Below are positions 18,353 through 28,482 of a DNA stretch of 64,000 bases, piece by piece. Location: NCBI RefSeq assembly GCF_012275535.1, contig NZ_JAAVTK010000007.1:124001-188000 (forward strand), in the 5' to 3' direction. This DNA comes from Hymenobacter artigasi. GTDB taxonomy: Bacteria; Bacteroidota; Bacteroidia; Cytophagales; Hymenobacteraceae. Under the pieces are notes generated by a model. That model saw nothing but the letters and a program-made list of their open reading frames with translations, was not told the origin of the DNA and made no database searches. Positions within the stretch are counted from its first letter, which is position 1. Each line of letters begins with the position of its first letter. Position numbers and translations under genes: made by a program.

Positions 18353-21300
18353 CTAAAAGCCCAGCTGCACGCCCAGCGTGATGGTGCGGGCCATGGGGTA
18401 GGCGCCCTGGTCTACGCCGTAGGTGGGGGCGGTGGTGTTGCCGTAGTTGTTGGCTTCGGGGTTGTAGCCGAAGTATTTCGTGAACGTGTACAGGTTCTGG
18501 ACGCTGGTGTACACGGCCAGGCTCTGCAGGCTGGCACGCTTTATCCAGTCGCCGGGCACGCTATAGCGCAGTGTCACGTTGCGCACGCGCAGGAACGAGG
18601 CATCGTGTACGTAGTAGGAGTTGAACACCGACTTGAGGGAGCCGCGGAAGGTGGCCAGGGGCGTTTTGCCATCGCCGGGGTTTTCCGGCGAGCGCCAGCG
18701 GTTCAGCACCTCCACGCGGGCGTTGGTGCCGCCGGCTCCGTTCACGGTGTAGCGGTCGGCCCCGTAGAGCACGTCGTTGCCCTGCGAGCCCTGCAGTGTC
18801 ACGGCCAGCGACAAAGCCTTGTAGCCGAAGGTGTTTTGCAGGCCGTAGGTGAATTTCGGGAACGGATTGCCGATAACGCCGATGTCGAGGGTATTGATAA
18901 CGCCGTCGCCGTTCACGTCCTTAAACTTGAAGTCGCCGGGCCGTACCACGGTGCCGCTGCCGGTCCATTTCGGGCTGGCGTCCACGTCGGCCTGGTTCAG
19001 GTAAATACCTTCCTGCTGATACCCGTAGAACACGCCCAGCGGCTGGCCCGGCACCACCCGAATGGAGCTGCCGTAACCAAATACGGCGTCATAGGTCAGC
19101 TGCTCGTTGGTGCCGGCCAGGGCAATTACCTGGTTGCGGTTCACGGAAAGGTTGGCCGAAGTGCTCCAGGTGAAATCTTTGCCTTGGAGGTTGGCCGTGT
19201 TCAGCTGGAACTCCAGGCCACGGTTGCGCACCTCGCCCACGTTGGCCAGCGCCCGCGACGAGAAGCCCAGAATGGCGGGGATATTGCGGTTCAGCAGCAG
19301 GTCGGTGGTGTTGCGCTGGTAGGCGGCCACGGTCAGGTAAATGCGGTCGCGGAACAGGCCCAGGTCGAAGCCGGCGTCGTACTGCGTGTTGGTTTCCCAG
19401 CTCAGGTTGCGCACGGCCACGCCGTTGGGCGAGAAGCCGAAGGCGCGGGTGCCGTTGCCGGCGCCAAACACGTAGTTGGCCCCCTGCTGGTAGTTCTGGT
19501 AGTTATAGTCGCCGATGTTGTTGTTGCCGGTCACGCCGTAGCTGGCCCGCAGCTTCAGCTCGCTGATGGCCGCAAACTGCTTGATGAAGGGCTCCTCGGC
19601 CACGCGCCAGGCCAGGGCTACGGAGGGGAAAGTGGCGTACCGGTTGTCGGGGCCGAAGCGCGACGAGCCGTCCGTCCGCAGGGCGGCGGTCAGAATGTAG
19701 CGCTCCTTAAATGCGTAGTCGAGCCGCCCGAATACCGACGTCAGCGCATTGGACGTGTTGAACAGGCCGGAGCCAAACAGCTGGCCGGCGGCCGTGGGGT
19801 ACTCGATGCTGGTGTTGGTGTAGGTGCCCGTCTGGCCCAGTACCGTGCTGCCTTCAGCCGTGTTGTACTGGGCCGCGTAGCCGGCCAGCAGGGTCACGCT
19901 GTGGTTGGTGGCGAAGGTGCGGTTGTAAGTGGCCGTGTTTTCCCACACCCAGTTCAGGTTGGTGCTGTTGAGACGGCGGGCGTCGATGTTGTTCAGCACG
20001 GGATTCGACAGGTTGGCTCCCTGGTTGCCGTTGGTGGGCAGCGTGGCGGGCACGTAAATGGCGCGGCGGGAATTCACCAGCTCGGCCCCGAAATTGGTGC
20101 GCAGGTGCAGGCCGCTTATCACCTCAAAATCGAGGAAAGTAGAGCCTAGAATGCGGGCGGCGTTGTTGCGGTCCTGGTACAGGTCCAGCGGGGCCACGGG
20201 GCTCAGCAGGTCGCCGGGGTTGGTAATGCCGTTCCGGGTACCGGTTTTCAGGCTGGCGTAGTCGCCGTTGGCCAGGCGCACCGGCACAATGGGCGGCATG
20301 ATGAGGGCGGCCGTAATGGAGCCGGTTTCGCCGCCTGGGCCACCGCCCGAGATATTGCCGCCGTTGTAGCTGCCCGAAGTGGGCACCACGTCGGTGCGGG
20401 TGAAGTTGGGGGCCAGGCTCAGGCCCAGCTTCAGCTTCTTGCTCAGCTGGGCATCGTAGTTGGCGCGCAGCGAGAAGCGCTCGAAGCCCGAGCCCTTCAC
20501 AATGCCGCTCTGCTTGAAGTAGCCGCCCGAGATGTAGAAGCGCGACTTGTCGTTGCCGCCGCTGGCGCTCAGCTGGTACTGCTGCTGCACGCCGGTCTGG
20601 AAAATCTCCTTCTGCCAGTCGGTGTCGGACAGGGTTTTGGGGTCGGTGGCCAGCAAGGCCAGCACATCGGTATTGGTCACCACTTGGCCACCGTTGGTAA
20701 CGGACTCCCGGAAGTAGTCCAGGAACTGGTCGCGGTTCAGTAGCTCCATGCGCTTGGCTACCTGCTGAATGCCCGTATTGGCCGAGAAGTTGAAGCGGGT
20801 AGTACCGTCGGTGGCCCCGCGCTTGGTGGTCACAATCACGATGCCGTTGCCGCCGCGCGAGCCGTAGATGGCGCAGGCCGCCGCGTCCTTCAAAATCTGG
20901 ATGCTCTGGATGTCGCCGGGCGCAATCTGCGCGTAGCTGTCGGCATTGTTGAGCGGGTAGCCGTCCACCACGTAGAGCGGGTTGTTGCCGGCCGAAATCG
21001 AGCCCAGGCCGCGAATGCGGATAACCGCGCTGGCCCCCGGCTCGCCCGAAGGCTCCGTAATCTGAGCTCCCGCCACCAGGCCCACCAGGGCTTCGGAAGG
21101 CGAGGCCACCGGAATCAGCTCTACCTGCTTGGCCGAGATGGTGGAAATGGACGTGGCCAGCATTTTCTTTTCCTGCACACCATAACCCACCACCACCACC
21201 TCGTCGAGGCCCCTGGTGTCGGGCACCAGCGCGGCGTTGATGGCCGTGCGGCCGCCCACGGCCACTTCCCGGGCCGCGTAGCCCACGAAGGTGAAAATGA

Positions 21301-21577
21301 GGGTGGCGTTGTCGCCGGCTTTAATGCTGTAGCGGCCGTCGGCATCGGTCTGGGTGCCGTTGCTGGTACCCTTTACGATGACGTTGACGCCGGGCAGGCC
21401 CGCGCCTTTCTCATCCACAATGCGGCCCGTAATCGTGATGTCGGCCCGCACGGCGCGGGGGATAGGGGGGAGGTCGGCGGCCGAGGCCAGGTGCAGGCCG
21501 AGGCCCAGGCTCAGGGCCGGGAGCAGCACCAGGGGCCGCAGGCAGCGCCGGAAATCAAGTCGTAAAGTGACCGTCAT
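18353..21577 (-). CDS. SusC-like TonB-dependent glycan importer
   Basis: The ATG at 21577 gives a signal peptide ending at HLASA. A CarboxypepD_reg-like domain follows (about residues 46-125, with GRIVDEKGAGLPGVNVIVKG and DGRYSIKAGDNATLIFTFVGY), then a TonB box (DEVVVVGYG) and a plug with IRGLGSISAGNNPLYVVDGYPL and ILKDAAACAIYGSRGGNGIV. The remainder is a SusC beta-barrel ending in an aromatic-rich tail (TITLGVQLGF). It imports oligosaccharides across the outer membrane with its SusD partner. It is the first gene of the leftward operon and has a LacI-type operator about 185 bases upstream. Confidence 0.95.
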   Translation of the reverse strand: MTVTLRLDFRRCLRPLVLLPALSLGLGLHLASAADLPPIPRAVRADITITGRIVDEKGAGLPGVNVIVKGTSNGTQTDADGRYSIKAGDNATLIFTFVGYAAREVAVGGRTAINAALVPDTRGLDEVVVVGYGVQEKKMLATSISTISAKQVELIPVASPSEALVGLVAGAQITEPSGEPGASAVIRIRGLGSISAGNNPLYVVDGYPLNNADSYAQIAPGDIQSIQILKDAAACAIYGSRGGNGIVIVTTKRGATDGTTRFNFSANTGIQQVAKRMELLNRDQFLDYFRESVTNGGQVVTNTDVLALLATDPKTLSDTDWQKEIFQTGVQQQYQLSASGGNDKSRFYISGGYFKQSGIVKGSGFERFSLRANYDAQLSKKLKLGLSLAPNFTRTDVVPTSGSYNGGNISGGGPGGETGSITAALIMPPIVPVRLANGDYASLKTGTRNGITNPGDLLSPVAPLDLYQDRNNAARILGSTFLDFEVISGLHLRTNFGAELVNSRRAIYVPATLPTNGNQGANLSNPVLNNIDARRLNSTNLNWVWENTATYNRTFATNHSVTLLAGYAAQYNTAEGSTVLGQTGTYTNTSIEYPTAAGQLFGSGLFNTSNALTSVFGRLDYAFKERYILTAALRTDGSSRFGPDNRYATFPSVALAWRVAEEPFIKQFAAISELKLRASYGVTGNNNIGDYNYQNYQQGANYVFGAGNGTRAFGFSPNGVAVRNLSWETNTQYDAGFDLGLFRDRIYLTVAAYQRNTTDLLLNRNIPAILGFSSRALANVGEVRNRGLEFQLNTANLQGKDFTWSTSANLSVNRNQVIALAGTNEQLTYDAVFGYGSSIRVVPGQPLGVFYGYQQEGIYLNQADVDASPKWTGSGTVVRPGDFKFKDVNGDGVINTLDIGVIGNPFPKFTYGLQNTFGYKALSLAVTLQGSQGNDVLYGADRYTVNGAGGTNARVEVLNRWRSPENPGDGKTPLATFRGSLKSVFNSYYVHDASFLRVRNVTLRYSVPGDWIKRASLQSLAVYTSVQNLYTFTKYFGYNPEANNYGNTTAPTYGVDQGAYPMARTITLGVQLGF

Positions 21578-21760
21578 AATTGGGGGGTGGGAGTTTGGTG
21601 ACAAGAAGTGGAGAAGCCAGCCGGCGCACGGCCCAGGGGGCGTGCCCATCGGGGGCAATGCAGGTCCGGAATGCAACAGTGGAGCTTAAAACCGGGGTTT
21701 TGCTCTGCGAATTACCGGGTTCTAAGCTGCTATCTAATGCAATAGCAAGCCTTTATTTAC

Positions 21761-21772
21761 GTAAACGTTTGC
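21761..21772. promoter_or_regulatory. LacI-type operator upstream of susC and lacI-like gene
   Basis: The sequence GTAAACGTTTGC has the AAACGTTT centre typical of LacI/GalR operators. It lies in the divergent gap between susC and the regulator gene, within TTTAC...GCAGCAAAT. The same core occurs at 28771 and 30866. No clean -33/-7 promoter pair could be picked beside it. Confidence 0.75.
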
Positions 21773-21885
21773 AGCAAATCGGGCCATTCCGGACGGTTAA
21801 TGGTTGAGGTTTGTAACTTGCCAGACATTCATCAGCCCATCCCAAAGGCTGTTTCCCCTTTTCTCTGTCCGAAAGCTGCCCCGTC

Positions 21886-22899
21886 ATGACGCCTGTGAAC
21901 CTGAAGTCGCTGGCTAAAGAGCTGAACATGTCCATCGCCACGGTGTCGCGGGCGTTGCGCGACAGCCACGAAGTATCCGAAGCCACCAAGCAGCGGGTGC
22001 GCGCCCTGGCCGCCGCCCGCCACTACGAGCCCAACGCCTACGCCAGCAGCCTGCGCCGCAACATCAGCAAAACCATTGGGGTCGTGATTCCCAAGGTGGC
22101 CAACCACTTCTTCGCGCTGGCCATCAATGGAATAGAGGAAGCGGCGCGGCAGGCCGGCTACCACGTCCTCATCTACCTCACGCACGACGACTACGAGCGC
22201 GAAGTCTCCATCGTGCAGCACCTCAAGGGCGGCCGGGTCGATGGGTTGCTGATGTCGGTGGCCAGCAGCACCCAGGATTTTGCTCACCTTCGGGGCCTGA
22301 AGGAAGCCAACATTCCCATTGTGTTTTTTGACCGGGTGTGCGCCGAAATCAACACCGCCAAAGTCACCACCAACGACTACGAAAGCGGCTACCAGGCCAC
22401 CGAGCACCTCATTCGGGCGGGCTGCCGGCACATTGCCCACCTGCTCATTTCCAATAACCTGTCCATCGGCCAGTTCCGGCAGCAGGGCTACCTCGATGCC
22501 CTCATGGCCCACGGCCACGCGCCCGACCCTGGCCTCATCCTGCACGGCGTGATGGACAACGAGCAGAACGTGGCCCTCATCCGCGAGCTGCTGCTGCGCC
22601 GGCCCGATATCGACGGCATCTTTGCCTCCGTCGAGCGGCTGGCCATCAGCACCTACCATGTGTGCAAGGAGCTGGGCCGCCGCATTCCGGAAGACATCAA
22701 AGTCATCGGCTTCTCCAACCTCGAAGCCGCCGCCCTGCTCGACCCGCCGCTGTCCACCATCACCCAGCCGGCCTACGATATTGGCCGCGAAGCCGCCAAA
22801 ATCCTCCTCCGCGCCGTGGAGAAGAAGAAAGCCGTGCTGCCCGGCCAAAGCGTGGTGCTGGAATCGGCCCTGTTTGCCCGCCGGTCTACGGCCGGGTAA
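21886..22899 (+). CDS. LacI/GalR-family transcriptional regulator
   Basis: The N-terminus is a standard LacI helix-turn-helix and hinge (VNLKSLAKELNMSIATVSRA, then HYEPNAYASSLRR). The periplasmic-binding-protein-like sensor domain follows (TIGVVIPKVANHFFALAING, GRVDGLLMSVAS, VFFDRV, IKVIGFSN). The 337-residue length is usual. The gene is divergent from susC, and AAACGTTTGC operators occur before susC and two further carbohydrate genes, so it probably represses or activates the whole locus in response to a released sugar. The effector is unknown; a uronate or oligouronide would fit the enzymes. Confidence 0.95.
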   Translation: MTPVNLKSLAKELNMSIATVSRALRDSHEVSEATKQRVRALAAARHYEPNAYASSLRRNISKTIGVVIPKVANHFFALAINGIEEAARQAGYHVLIYLTHDDYEREVSIVQHLKGGRVDGLLMSVASSTQDFAHLRGLKEANIPIVFFDRVCAEINTAKVTTNDYESGYQATEHLIRAGCRHIAHLLISNNLSIGQFRQQGYLDALMAHGHAPDPGLILHGVMDNEQNVALIRELLLRRPDIDGIFASVERLAISTYHVCKELGRRIPEDIKVIGFSNLEAAALLDPPLSTITQPAYDIGREAAKILLRAVEKKKAVLPGQSVVLESALFARRSTAG

Positions 22900-22954
22900 A
22901 AGTCCGGTATTCCGGTATCTAAAATGCTGGAAAAGTCGGCTGTAAGTCGTTGCA

Positions 22955-23064
22955 CCGGTCCGACCGCCCTAGGCGGTCTGACCGGTTGTCGCGAGGACGG
23001 CGCCAGTGCTTATTGGGCCGATGCCAACGACAACCGGTCAGACCGCCTAGGGCGGTCAGACCGG
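22955..23064. repeat. CCTAGG-centred inverted repeat, copy 2
   Basis: The arms 22955-22991 and 23028-23064 share their core (GACCGCCCTAGGCGGTCTGA) with the element at 10365-10501. The loops differ. It lies between the convergent LacI gene and the large glycosidase gene, where it may act as a transcript end. Confidence 0.85.
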
Positions 23065-23109
23065 CGCAACGCGACTTCCTAAACCGCTTCATCAGATGGC
23101 ATGACGTGC

Positions 23110-26100
23110 TTATTCCACCACCACGCGCCTGGCCAGCGTCTGCTCCTCGGCCTGCAAGCGCAGCGTGTACACGCCCGCCGCCAGCGCCGTGGTCTGGAAT
23201 TCGGCCGTGGCTCCGGCCGCATTCAGCGCAATGGTGCGACTCAGCACCACCTGCCCCAGCGCATTCAGCAGCGTGGCGTGCACGGCCGCCTGGCCCGCCA
23301 GCGGCGGCAGCAGCACCGTGAAGCGGCCGTGGGCCGGGTTGGGGTAGAGGCTCACTGTAGCAGCCGTCAGCTCCGGTTTGGTGGCCGTTACCGCAGCGGG
23401 GCGCAGCACTATGCTGAAGCGGCTCGTTCCCGCCGTGACCGAAGCCAGCGTGAAGGCGTAGCGCCCACCTGCCGCCAGCAGCTGCTGGGTACCTGTCAGG
23501 GCATCGCGCAGGTACACCGAAGTGCTGCCGAAATTGGCCAAATCAGCCACTTCAAACGTGAAGCTGCCGGCCTGCGGTACGCGTAGGTGCAGCGGTACTA
23601 CCACTTCGGTGGTGCCCAGCGGGGCCAGGCCGTTGATGGCCAGCGGGCGGGTGCTGCTCAGCGTGGCCAGGTCCAGGCCGGCGGGGTTGGATAGCTTGGT
23701 GGCATCGTATTCGGCATCAACGCCGGCCGTGGCTCCGGCTTGCAGGTAAAGGAATGCATCGTCGCTCAGGCTGGCCCCGGCCAGCTGCAGGTGCAGCTGC
23801 GGCCGGGTATCGTTCGCGCCGCGCCCAAACACGGGCTGCGGACCGAAGCTGGTGACGCGGTTGGCGTTGGTCAGGTTCACCGCGCCGGGCGTGCCGGGGG
23901 CGCTCACGCGGGCGAAGTAGCCCGAGCCGGCCACAATCAGCGGCGAAGTGCCCACGCCGTTGGCATAGCTGCGGTAAGTGCCGGCATACTGGCCGGTGCT
24001 TTGGTAAACGTACATGGCGGCGTCCATGCCGGGGCGCTGAGCGGCGGTCACAGTGCTCCAGTCCAGCGGGGCGGGGTAGGGGTTGCCCAGCAATTGCCAG
24101 CCAGCATCGGCATCGGTGCCCCGGCTGAGGGTGCCCGATGCCTGCGCGGCGTTGTTGAAGGTGCCGGTGAAGGCCACGGGCGCGGCCGTGGCGGGCGCGT
24201 TCACGGCGTAGCCGCGATTCGGCGTCATCAAATCCGTCGCCGCATCGGGCGAAAAGTAGCCCTTGTCGAACGCGCTATAGTTCGATGTCACCGTGGCAAT
24301 ACGGCCTTCATCGTACCCAAATACCGTGGGGAAGGGCGACACCGAGCCCGGCGTGGCGCTGGTGTTATAAGCCGGGTTGAACGTCGGGCTAAAACCCGTG
24401 GTAGCCAGGCTGCCAAACGTGGCCCCGGCCACCGGCGAGCTGAAGTGGCGGTAGGCCGGCCCGGTCACGCTGCTGGTGACGGCGCGCTGCATGGTGCCGC
24501 TGCCGGTTACCACGCCGCCGCTGTTGTCGAGCAGGGCCGTGCCATCGGCCGAGGACAGCAGCGTGAAGCCAAAGCCGCTAGTGGCGAGGTTGCCGCTTTG
24601 CAGGCGGGCCACCTGGGCAATGCGCACGCTTTGGCTCAGGGCGAGGCCGAGGGCGTTGTTCACGGTCAGGTTGCGCACCTGGCCGGGCAGGCCCGCGCCG
24701 GTGGTCTGGGCCGTGGTGCCGTTGTAGGTGTAAGTTGCATCGGCCGAAAAGGTGCGGGTGCCGCCCACCCGAATGGCCCCCGTAGCGCCCGTGGCCGCAA
24801 TGCCCGCCGGGTCGCAGATTTGCAGCTCGGCCCCGGCCTGCAGCGCGAAGCTGGCCGCGCCGCTCAACGTCTGGCAGTTGCTGCTGAGCAGGCCACCGGC
24901 CTGCACCTGCACCGTGCTGGCCACCGTGGTAGCGCCCAGCAGCGTGAGCGTGCCGCCGCTCTGCACCGTGATGCTGTTGTAGGTGCCGCCGGCCGACATC
25001 GTCTGGCCGCTGGCCACCACCAGGTCGGGGCCGGTCACGGCATTGCGCAGGCGCTGGATGTAGTCGATGTTGGGCTGGCCGAAACCGTAGCCCCAGTTGA
25101 AGGCGGTGCTCTTGCTCAGCGCACCCTTGTTGGCCCCGTTGTAGTCGGTCACGTCCTGGGCGGCGTTCAGGGGGTAGTGGAAGGTGCCGCCGCCCGCGTC
25201 GCCGCTGTCGGGCGAGGTCAGCTTGGCCCCCGTCACCGACTGGTACAGGGTAGAAGGGCCGCCGCTGCCGCCGGTTTTAGTGCCAAACGTGTGGATGGCC
25301 CCGGCCACGCCCGCCGCCGTGCCGGTCTTCACCATCACCATGTCGTACTGCGTGATGTTGAAGGCGTTGCCGGTGGCCAGGTTCGTGAGGTAGGTCGAAT
25401 TATCCAGCAGTAAATCCAGCGTGAAATCCGACGCGTTGGCATCCTCAACGTAGCCCGTGGGGCCGGCCAGCCGGCGCAGCACAATGGTGGTGCCGCTGCG
25501 CAAATCACTCCAGAAGGCCGTGTTGTTGAAGCGGTATTTGCCGCCGTTGTCGGCCGTGTTGTTGGTTTCGAAGTCCTTCACAATCAGGTTGCGCACATCG
25601 AGGTGGTCCTGAACCACGAGCAGCTCCATGGCGTCCTGGTTGCCGTTGGCGTCGTTGGTGGCATTATACACGCGGTTCACCACGATGGCGGGCGGCGCGA
25701 AAGCCTGATTGCGCAGCAGCTGAATGTAGCTGATGTTGCCCGTGCCGAAGCCGTAGCCCCAGTTGCGGCTGGTGCTGGTGCTGCTGGCCACGCTGGTGCC
25801 GTTGTAGTCGGCGGTGCTTTGGGCGGGGTTCAGCGGGTAGAGGAAGGCGCCCGTGCCCAGAGTGCTGCTGAACACCAGCTTCGGTCCGGTGAGGCCGGTG
25901 TAGAGCGCATTGGCGCTGCCGTTGTTCGAAACCAGGGCGTGCACCGGGTTATCAATCCCGCTGGCCGCGCCGGTTTTCAGCAGCACCATGTCGGTATTGG
26001 TCAGGTTGAAATTCTGGCCGGAGCCCGATAAATCCGCCAGATACGTGGTGTTTTCCATCAGCATGTCCACCGTGAAATCCGACGCATCCACATCCGTCGC

Positions 26101-28482
26101 GTAGCCGGTAATGCCCGAAGCCAGCCGGCGCAGAGCTATGGTGGTGCCCACGCGCAAATCCTTCCACAGCACATTGTCCCGGAACTGAATTTTACCGCCG
26201 GTGTCGCTGGTCAGGTTGCTCTCAAAATCCTTTACCACCAGCCCGCGAATGTCGAGGTGGTCCTGCGTCACGAGCAGCTCCACGGCATCGGTCGAGCCGT
26301 CCGAAGTCGAGCTGCCGTTGTACACGCGGTTCACCACGATGCCCGTCAGGGGCTGTTCCACAAACGTCAGCTTCGAGAAGTTGAGGCTGGCGCTCACAAT
26401 GTCAAACTTCAGCGTAGCATTGGGCGAGGCTTCTAGGTACACGTTGTTGATAACCAAATCCTGGTAGGTGCCGAAGCCGCCCGTGGCGGGCACGGCTACC
26501 GCGCCGGTGCGGTCCACATCGTTCACCGACAGCCGGAACGCGCCGGTCGAAGTAGCGCCCGTCGACACCCGCACCGTGACGCGGTAGAGGCCGGTGCGCA
26601 GCACGTTCACCGTGTATTTCAGCCACTCGCCGGTGGCCGAGTAGCCCACGTTGCCGTAGCCGCCATCGCCGTTTTCGGTGTCCACGCCCTCGGTGGGGCG
26701 GGGCACGGTGGGGTCGGTGGCCGCGCCCCGGTTAGCCGCGTCCGAGTCGTGGTAGGCCACGCCCTCGCCGCCATTGTCGTACTCCACGGCCCGCACCACG
26801 CCCGGAATCACGGGAATGGTGCTGGGGTAGGGCGTGCGAATGCAGGCACTCACCTGCACATAGTTCGACTTCGTGACGGTGATGGTCGTGTCCGGGTTCA
26901 CCAGCGTCATGGTCACGGTGGGGCTGCCGGGGCTGGCGTAGGTCACGGCCGGCGGGTTTTTGCCGTTGCCGGTGGCCGGCGTGGCGCCTGCCCCAAAATT
27001 CCAGCTTATCGACGTGAACTCGCCCAGTACCGTGGCCGCGTACGTCACGGCTTCCGGTGCCACGCAGGTAAAGGTTTTGTCGGCCGTGAAGCTGGCCAGC
27101 GTGAACGTCTGGCCGGGGCTGAGGTAGGTAGGCGGCAGCGTTTGCTGCGCGTGCTGTAAGGAATACACGATTTTTCGCGTCAGCGCACCCTGTGCATTAA
27201 ACAGCAAAACCAACGTCGACTGCGCATAAATCTTATCGTTGTAGAAATTACTGATGCCGGCCGGCACGTTGATTTTCAGGGCTGCCGCGCCCGGCACCGT
27301 GGCCGTACTCAGCTGCACCGTGAAATCGTAGTCTGTCGCGTCGCTTTCGTTCAGCACCATCACGGCCGTGGTGCCGTTATCGGTGCTGCTGAGCACCTTC
27401 ACCAGGGCCTGGTTGTCGGTAGCGTTGAGGTTGGTGCCGTGCAGGTTCTCCGACACCAGCATCTCGTGCCAGAACGCCGAGCGCGGCTTAACCGTGGCGG
27501 CCGTGGGGCCATCCAGATAGCCCAAATCGCCGGTGCCCCGGCCGCCGCTGCCCTCGTGAATAGACCACGGCTGCATCGACACGGCCTCATACTTCATGCC
27601 CACGCCAAACACCTCGGCCCAGAACTGCCCGTTCAGAAACGAATGCACGCCCACGCCCTCCACGGTGTTGGTGGCGGGGTTGGCGTAGTCGATGTTGAAC
27701 TCGGTGAGGGCCCAGCGCAGGGCACTGGCCCCGGTGCGGTTGTGCAGGGTGTTGGCGTTGGCCATCAGGCCCAGCAGGTTGGTTACGTTGCTGGTCAGGT
27801 TGTTGGTGCCCGTCACCACGCCGGCGCGGGTCTGGGTGCCGTTGAAAGGGTAGGTGTGAAAGGAAATAACGTCGATGTAGTAGCGCCCATTGGCATCGGT
27901 GCCGGTAATGTCGTTGGCTCCGCCCACCAGCGCGGGCATGTAGCCGCCGCCGTAGGAGGCATTTTCCGGCCCCACCGTCAGAATGGTGGGGTCCACGGCC
28001 TTCATGGCAGAGGCAAACGACTTGATGTAGGCTTCCACGCCCGCCACGCTCACCGGGTTGGTCTGCGAGGCGTTGTTCAGGTCGGGCTCGTTGCCAATAA
28101 TCCAGTACCGGATATTGCGGCCCCTCGTAACGTTCACGTACTGCACCACCTGGGCCGCCTGGGCCGCCGTGAACCGGCCGCGCCCTTCCGAAACCTGCAC
28201 CATGGGCTCGGCCCCGATGCGCCGGATGGAGTCAATCAGGGCAATGTATTGCGCGTTGGTCACCAGGTTGGAGTTCACGCCGTTGCCGCCAATGCGAATC
28301 ATTTTTACCTTCGACTGCTTCACCACAGGCCACAGCTGGTCGAGCTGTCCGTTGAACACCTGCGTGCCCAGGGCCGTGGGCAGCCAGGCATTCTGGCCGG
28401 CGAGGTAGGGCGAAATGGGCTGGCTGTGGCCAATGCGCAGCGTTAGCCAGCTTAGCAGCAAAATCGATAGCAGTTTCTTCAT
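23110..28482 (-). CDS. Large T9SS-secreted multidomain glycoside hydrolase with CBM6
   Basis: The ATG at 28482 starts a signal peptide (KKLLSILLLSWLTLRIGHS). Domains in order: a clan GH-A barrel with RYWIIGNEPDLNN (probable acid/base Glu about 131) and RWALTEFNIDY (probable nucleophile Glu about 262); a PKD-like domain (about 470-550); a CBM6 (about 560-705, VEYDNGGEGVAYHD, GEWLKYTVNV); two tandem copies of an unrecognised domain of about 215 residues (about 714-930 and 934-1152, each from VVNRVYN to YGFG..N..YIQ.LRN); a repetitive beta-rich stretch; and a T9SS type A sorting domain (VSLYPNPAHGRFTV to the end). The barrel resembles GH39/GH79/GH51 enzymes but the family is not certain. A LacI-type operator stands upstream. 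Confidence 0.85.
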   Translation of the reverse strand: MKKLLSILLLSWLTLRIGHSQPISPYLAGQNAWLPTALGTQVFNGQLDQLWPVVKQSKVKMIRIGGNGVNSNLVTNAQYIALIDSIRRIGAEPMVQVSEGRGRFTAAQAAQVVQYVNVTRGRNIRYWIIGNEPDLNNASQTNPVSVAGVEAYIKSFASAMKAVDPTILTVGPENASYGGGYMPALVGGANDITGTDANGRYYIDVISFHTYPFNGTQTRAGVVTGTNNLTSNVTNLLGLMANANTLHNRTGASALRWALTEFNIDYANPATNTVEGVGVHSFLNGQFWAEVFGVGMKYEAVSMQPWSIHEGSGGRGTGDLGYLDGPTAATVKPRSAFWHEMLVSENLHGTNLNATDNQALVKVLSSTDNGTTAVMVLNESDATDYDFTVQLSTATVPGAAALKINVPAGISNFYNDKIYAQSTLVLLFNAQGALTRKIVYSLQHAQQTLPPTYLSPGQTFTLASFTADKTFTCVAPEAVTYAATVLGEFTSISWNFGAGATPATGNGKNPPAVTYASPGSPTVTMTLVNPDTTITVTKSNYVQVSACIRTPYPSTIPVIPGVVRAVEYDNGGEGVAYHDSDAANRGAATDPTVPRPTEGVDTENGDGGYGNVGYSATGEWLKYTVNVLRTGLYRVTVRVSTGATSTGAFRLSVNDVDRTGAVAVPATGGFGTYQDLVINNVYLEASPNATLKFDIVSASLNFSKLTFVEQPLTGIVVNRVYNGSSTSDGSTDAVELLVTQDHLDIRGLVVKDFESNLTSDTGGKIQFRDNVLWKDLRVGTTIALRRLASGITGYATDVDASDFTVDMLMENTTYLADLSGSGQNFNLTNTDMVLLKTGAASGIDNPVHALVSNNGSANALYTGLTGPKLVFSSTLGTGAFLYPLNPAQSTADYNGTSVASSTSTSRNWGYGFGTGNISYIQLLRNQAFAPPAIVVNRVYNATNDANGNQDAMELLVVQDHLDVRNLIVKDFETNNTADNGGKYRFNNTAFWSDLRSGTTIVLRRLAGPTGYVEDANASDFTLDLLLDNSTYLTNLATGNAFNITQYDMVMVKTGTAAGVAGAIHTFGTKTGGSGGPSTLYQSVTGAKLTSPDSGDAGGGTFHYPLNAAQDVTDYNGANKGALSKSTAFNWGYGFGQPNIDYIQRLRNAVTGPDLVVASGQTMSAGGTYNSITVQSGGTLTLLGATTVASTVQVQAGGLLSSNCQTLSGAASFALQAGAELQICDPAGIAATGATGAIRVGGTRTFSADATYTYNGTTAQTTGAGLPGQVRNLTVNNALGLALSQSVRIAQVARLQSGNLATSGFGFTLLSSADGTALLDNSGGVVTGSGTMQRAVTSSVTGPAYRHFSSPVAGATFGSLATTGFSPTFNPAYNTSATPGSVSPFPTVFGYDEGRIATVTSNYSAFDKGYFSPDAATDLMTPNRGYAVNAPATAAPVAFTGTFNNAAQASGTLSRGTDADAGWQLLGNPYPAPLDWSTVTAAQRPGMDAAMYVYQSTGQYAGTYRSYANGVGTSPLIVAGSGYFARVSAPGTPGAVNLTNANRVTSFGPQPVFGRGANDTRPQLHLQLAGASLSDDAFLYLQAGATAGVDAEYDATKLSNPAGLDLATLSSTRPLAINGLAPLGTTEVVVPLHLRVPQAGSFTFEVADLANFGSTSVYLRDALTGTQQLLAAGGRYAFTLASVTAGTSRFSIVLRPAAVTATKPELTAATVSLYPNPAHGRFTVLLPPLAGQAAVHATLLNALGQVVLSRTIALNAAGATAEFQTTALAAGVYTLRLQAEEQTLARRVVVE

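Noticed and set aside
18212-20149. A 645-codon + strand open frame opposite the SusC gene
   Set aside because: It mirrors the high-GC SusC coding strand, has no recognisable domain and lies antisense to a clear gene.
10365-23064. Palindromic repeats as a CRISPR array
   Set aside because: The copies are dispersed, differ in family and have no regular spacers; they are intergenic inverted repeats.
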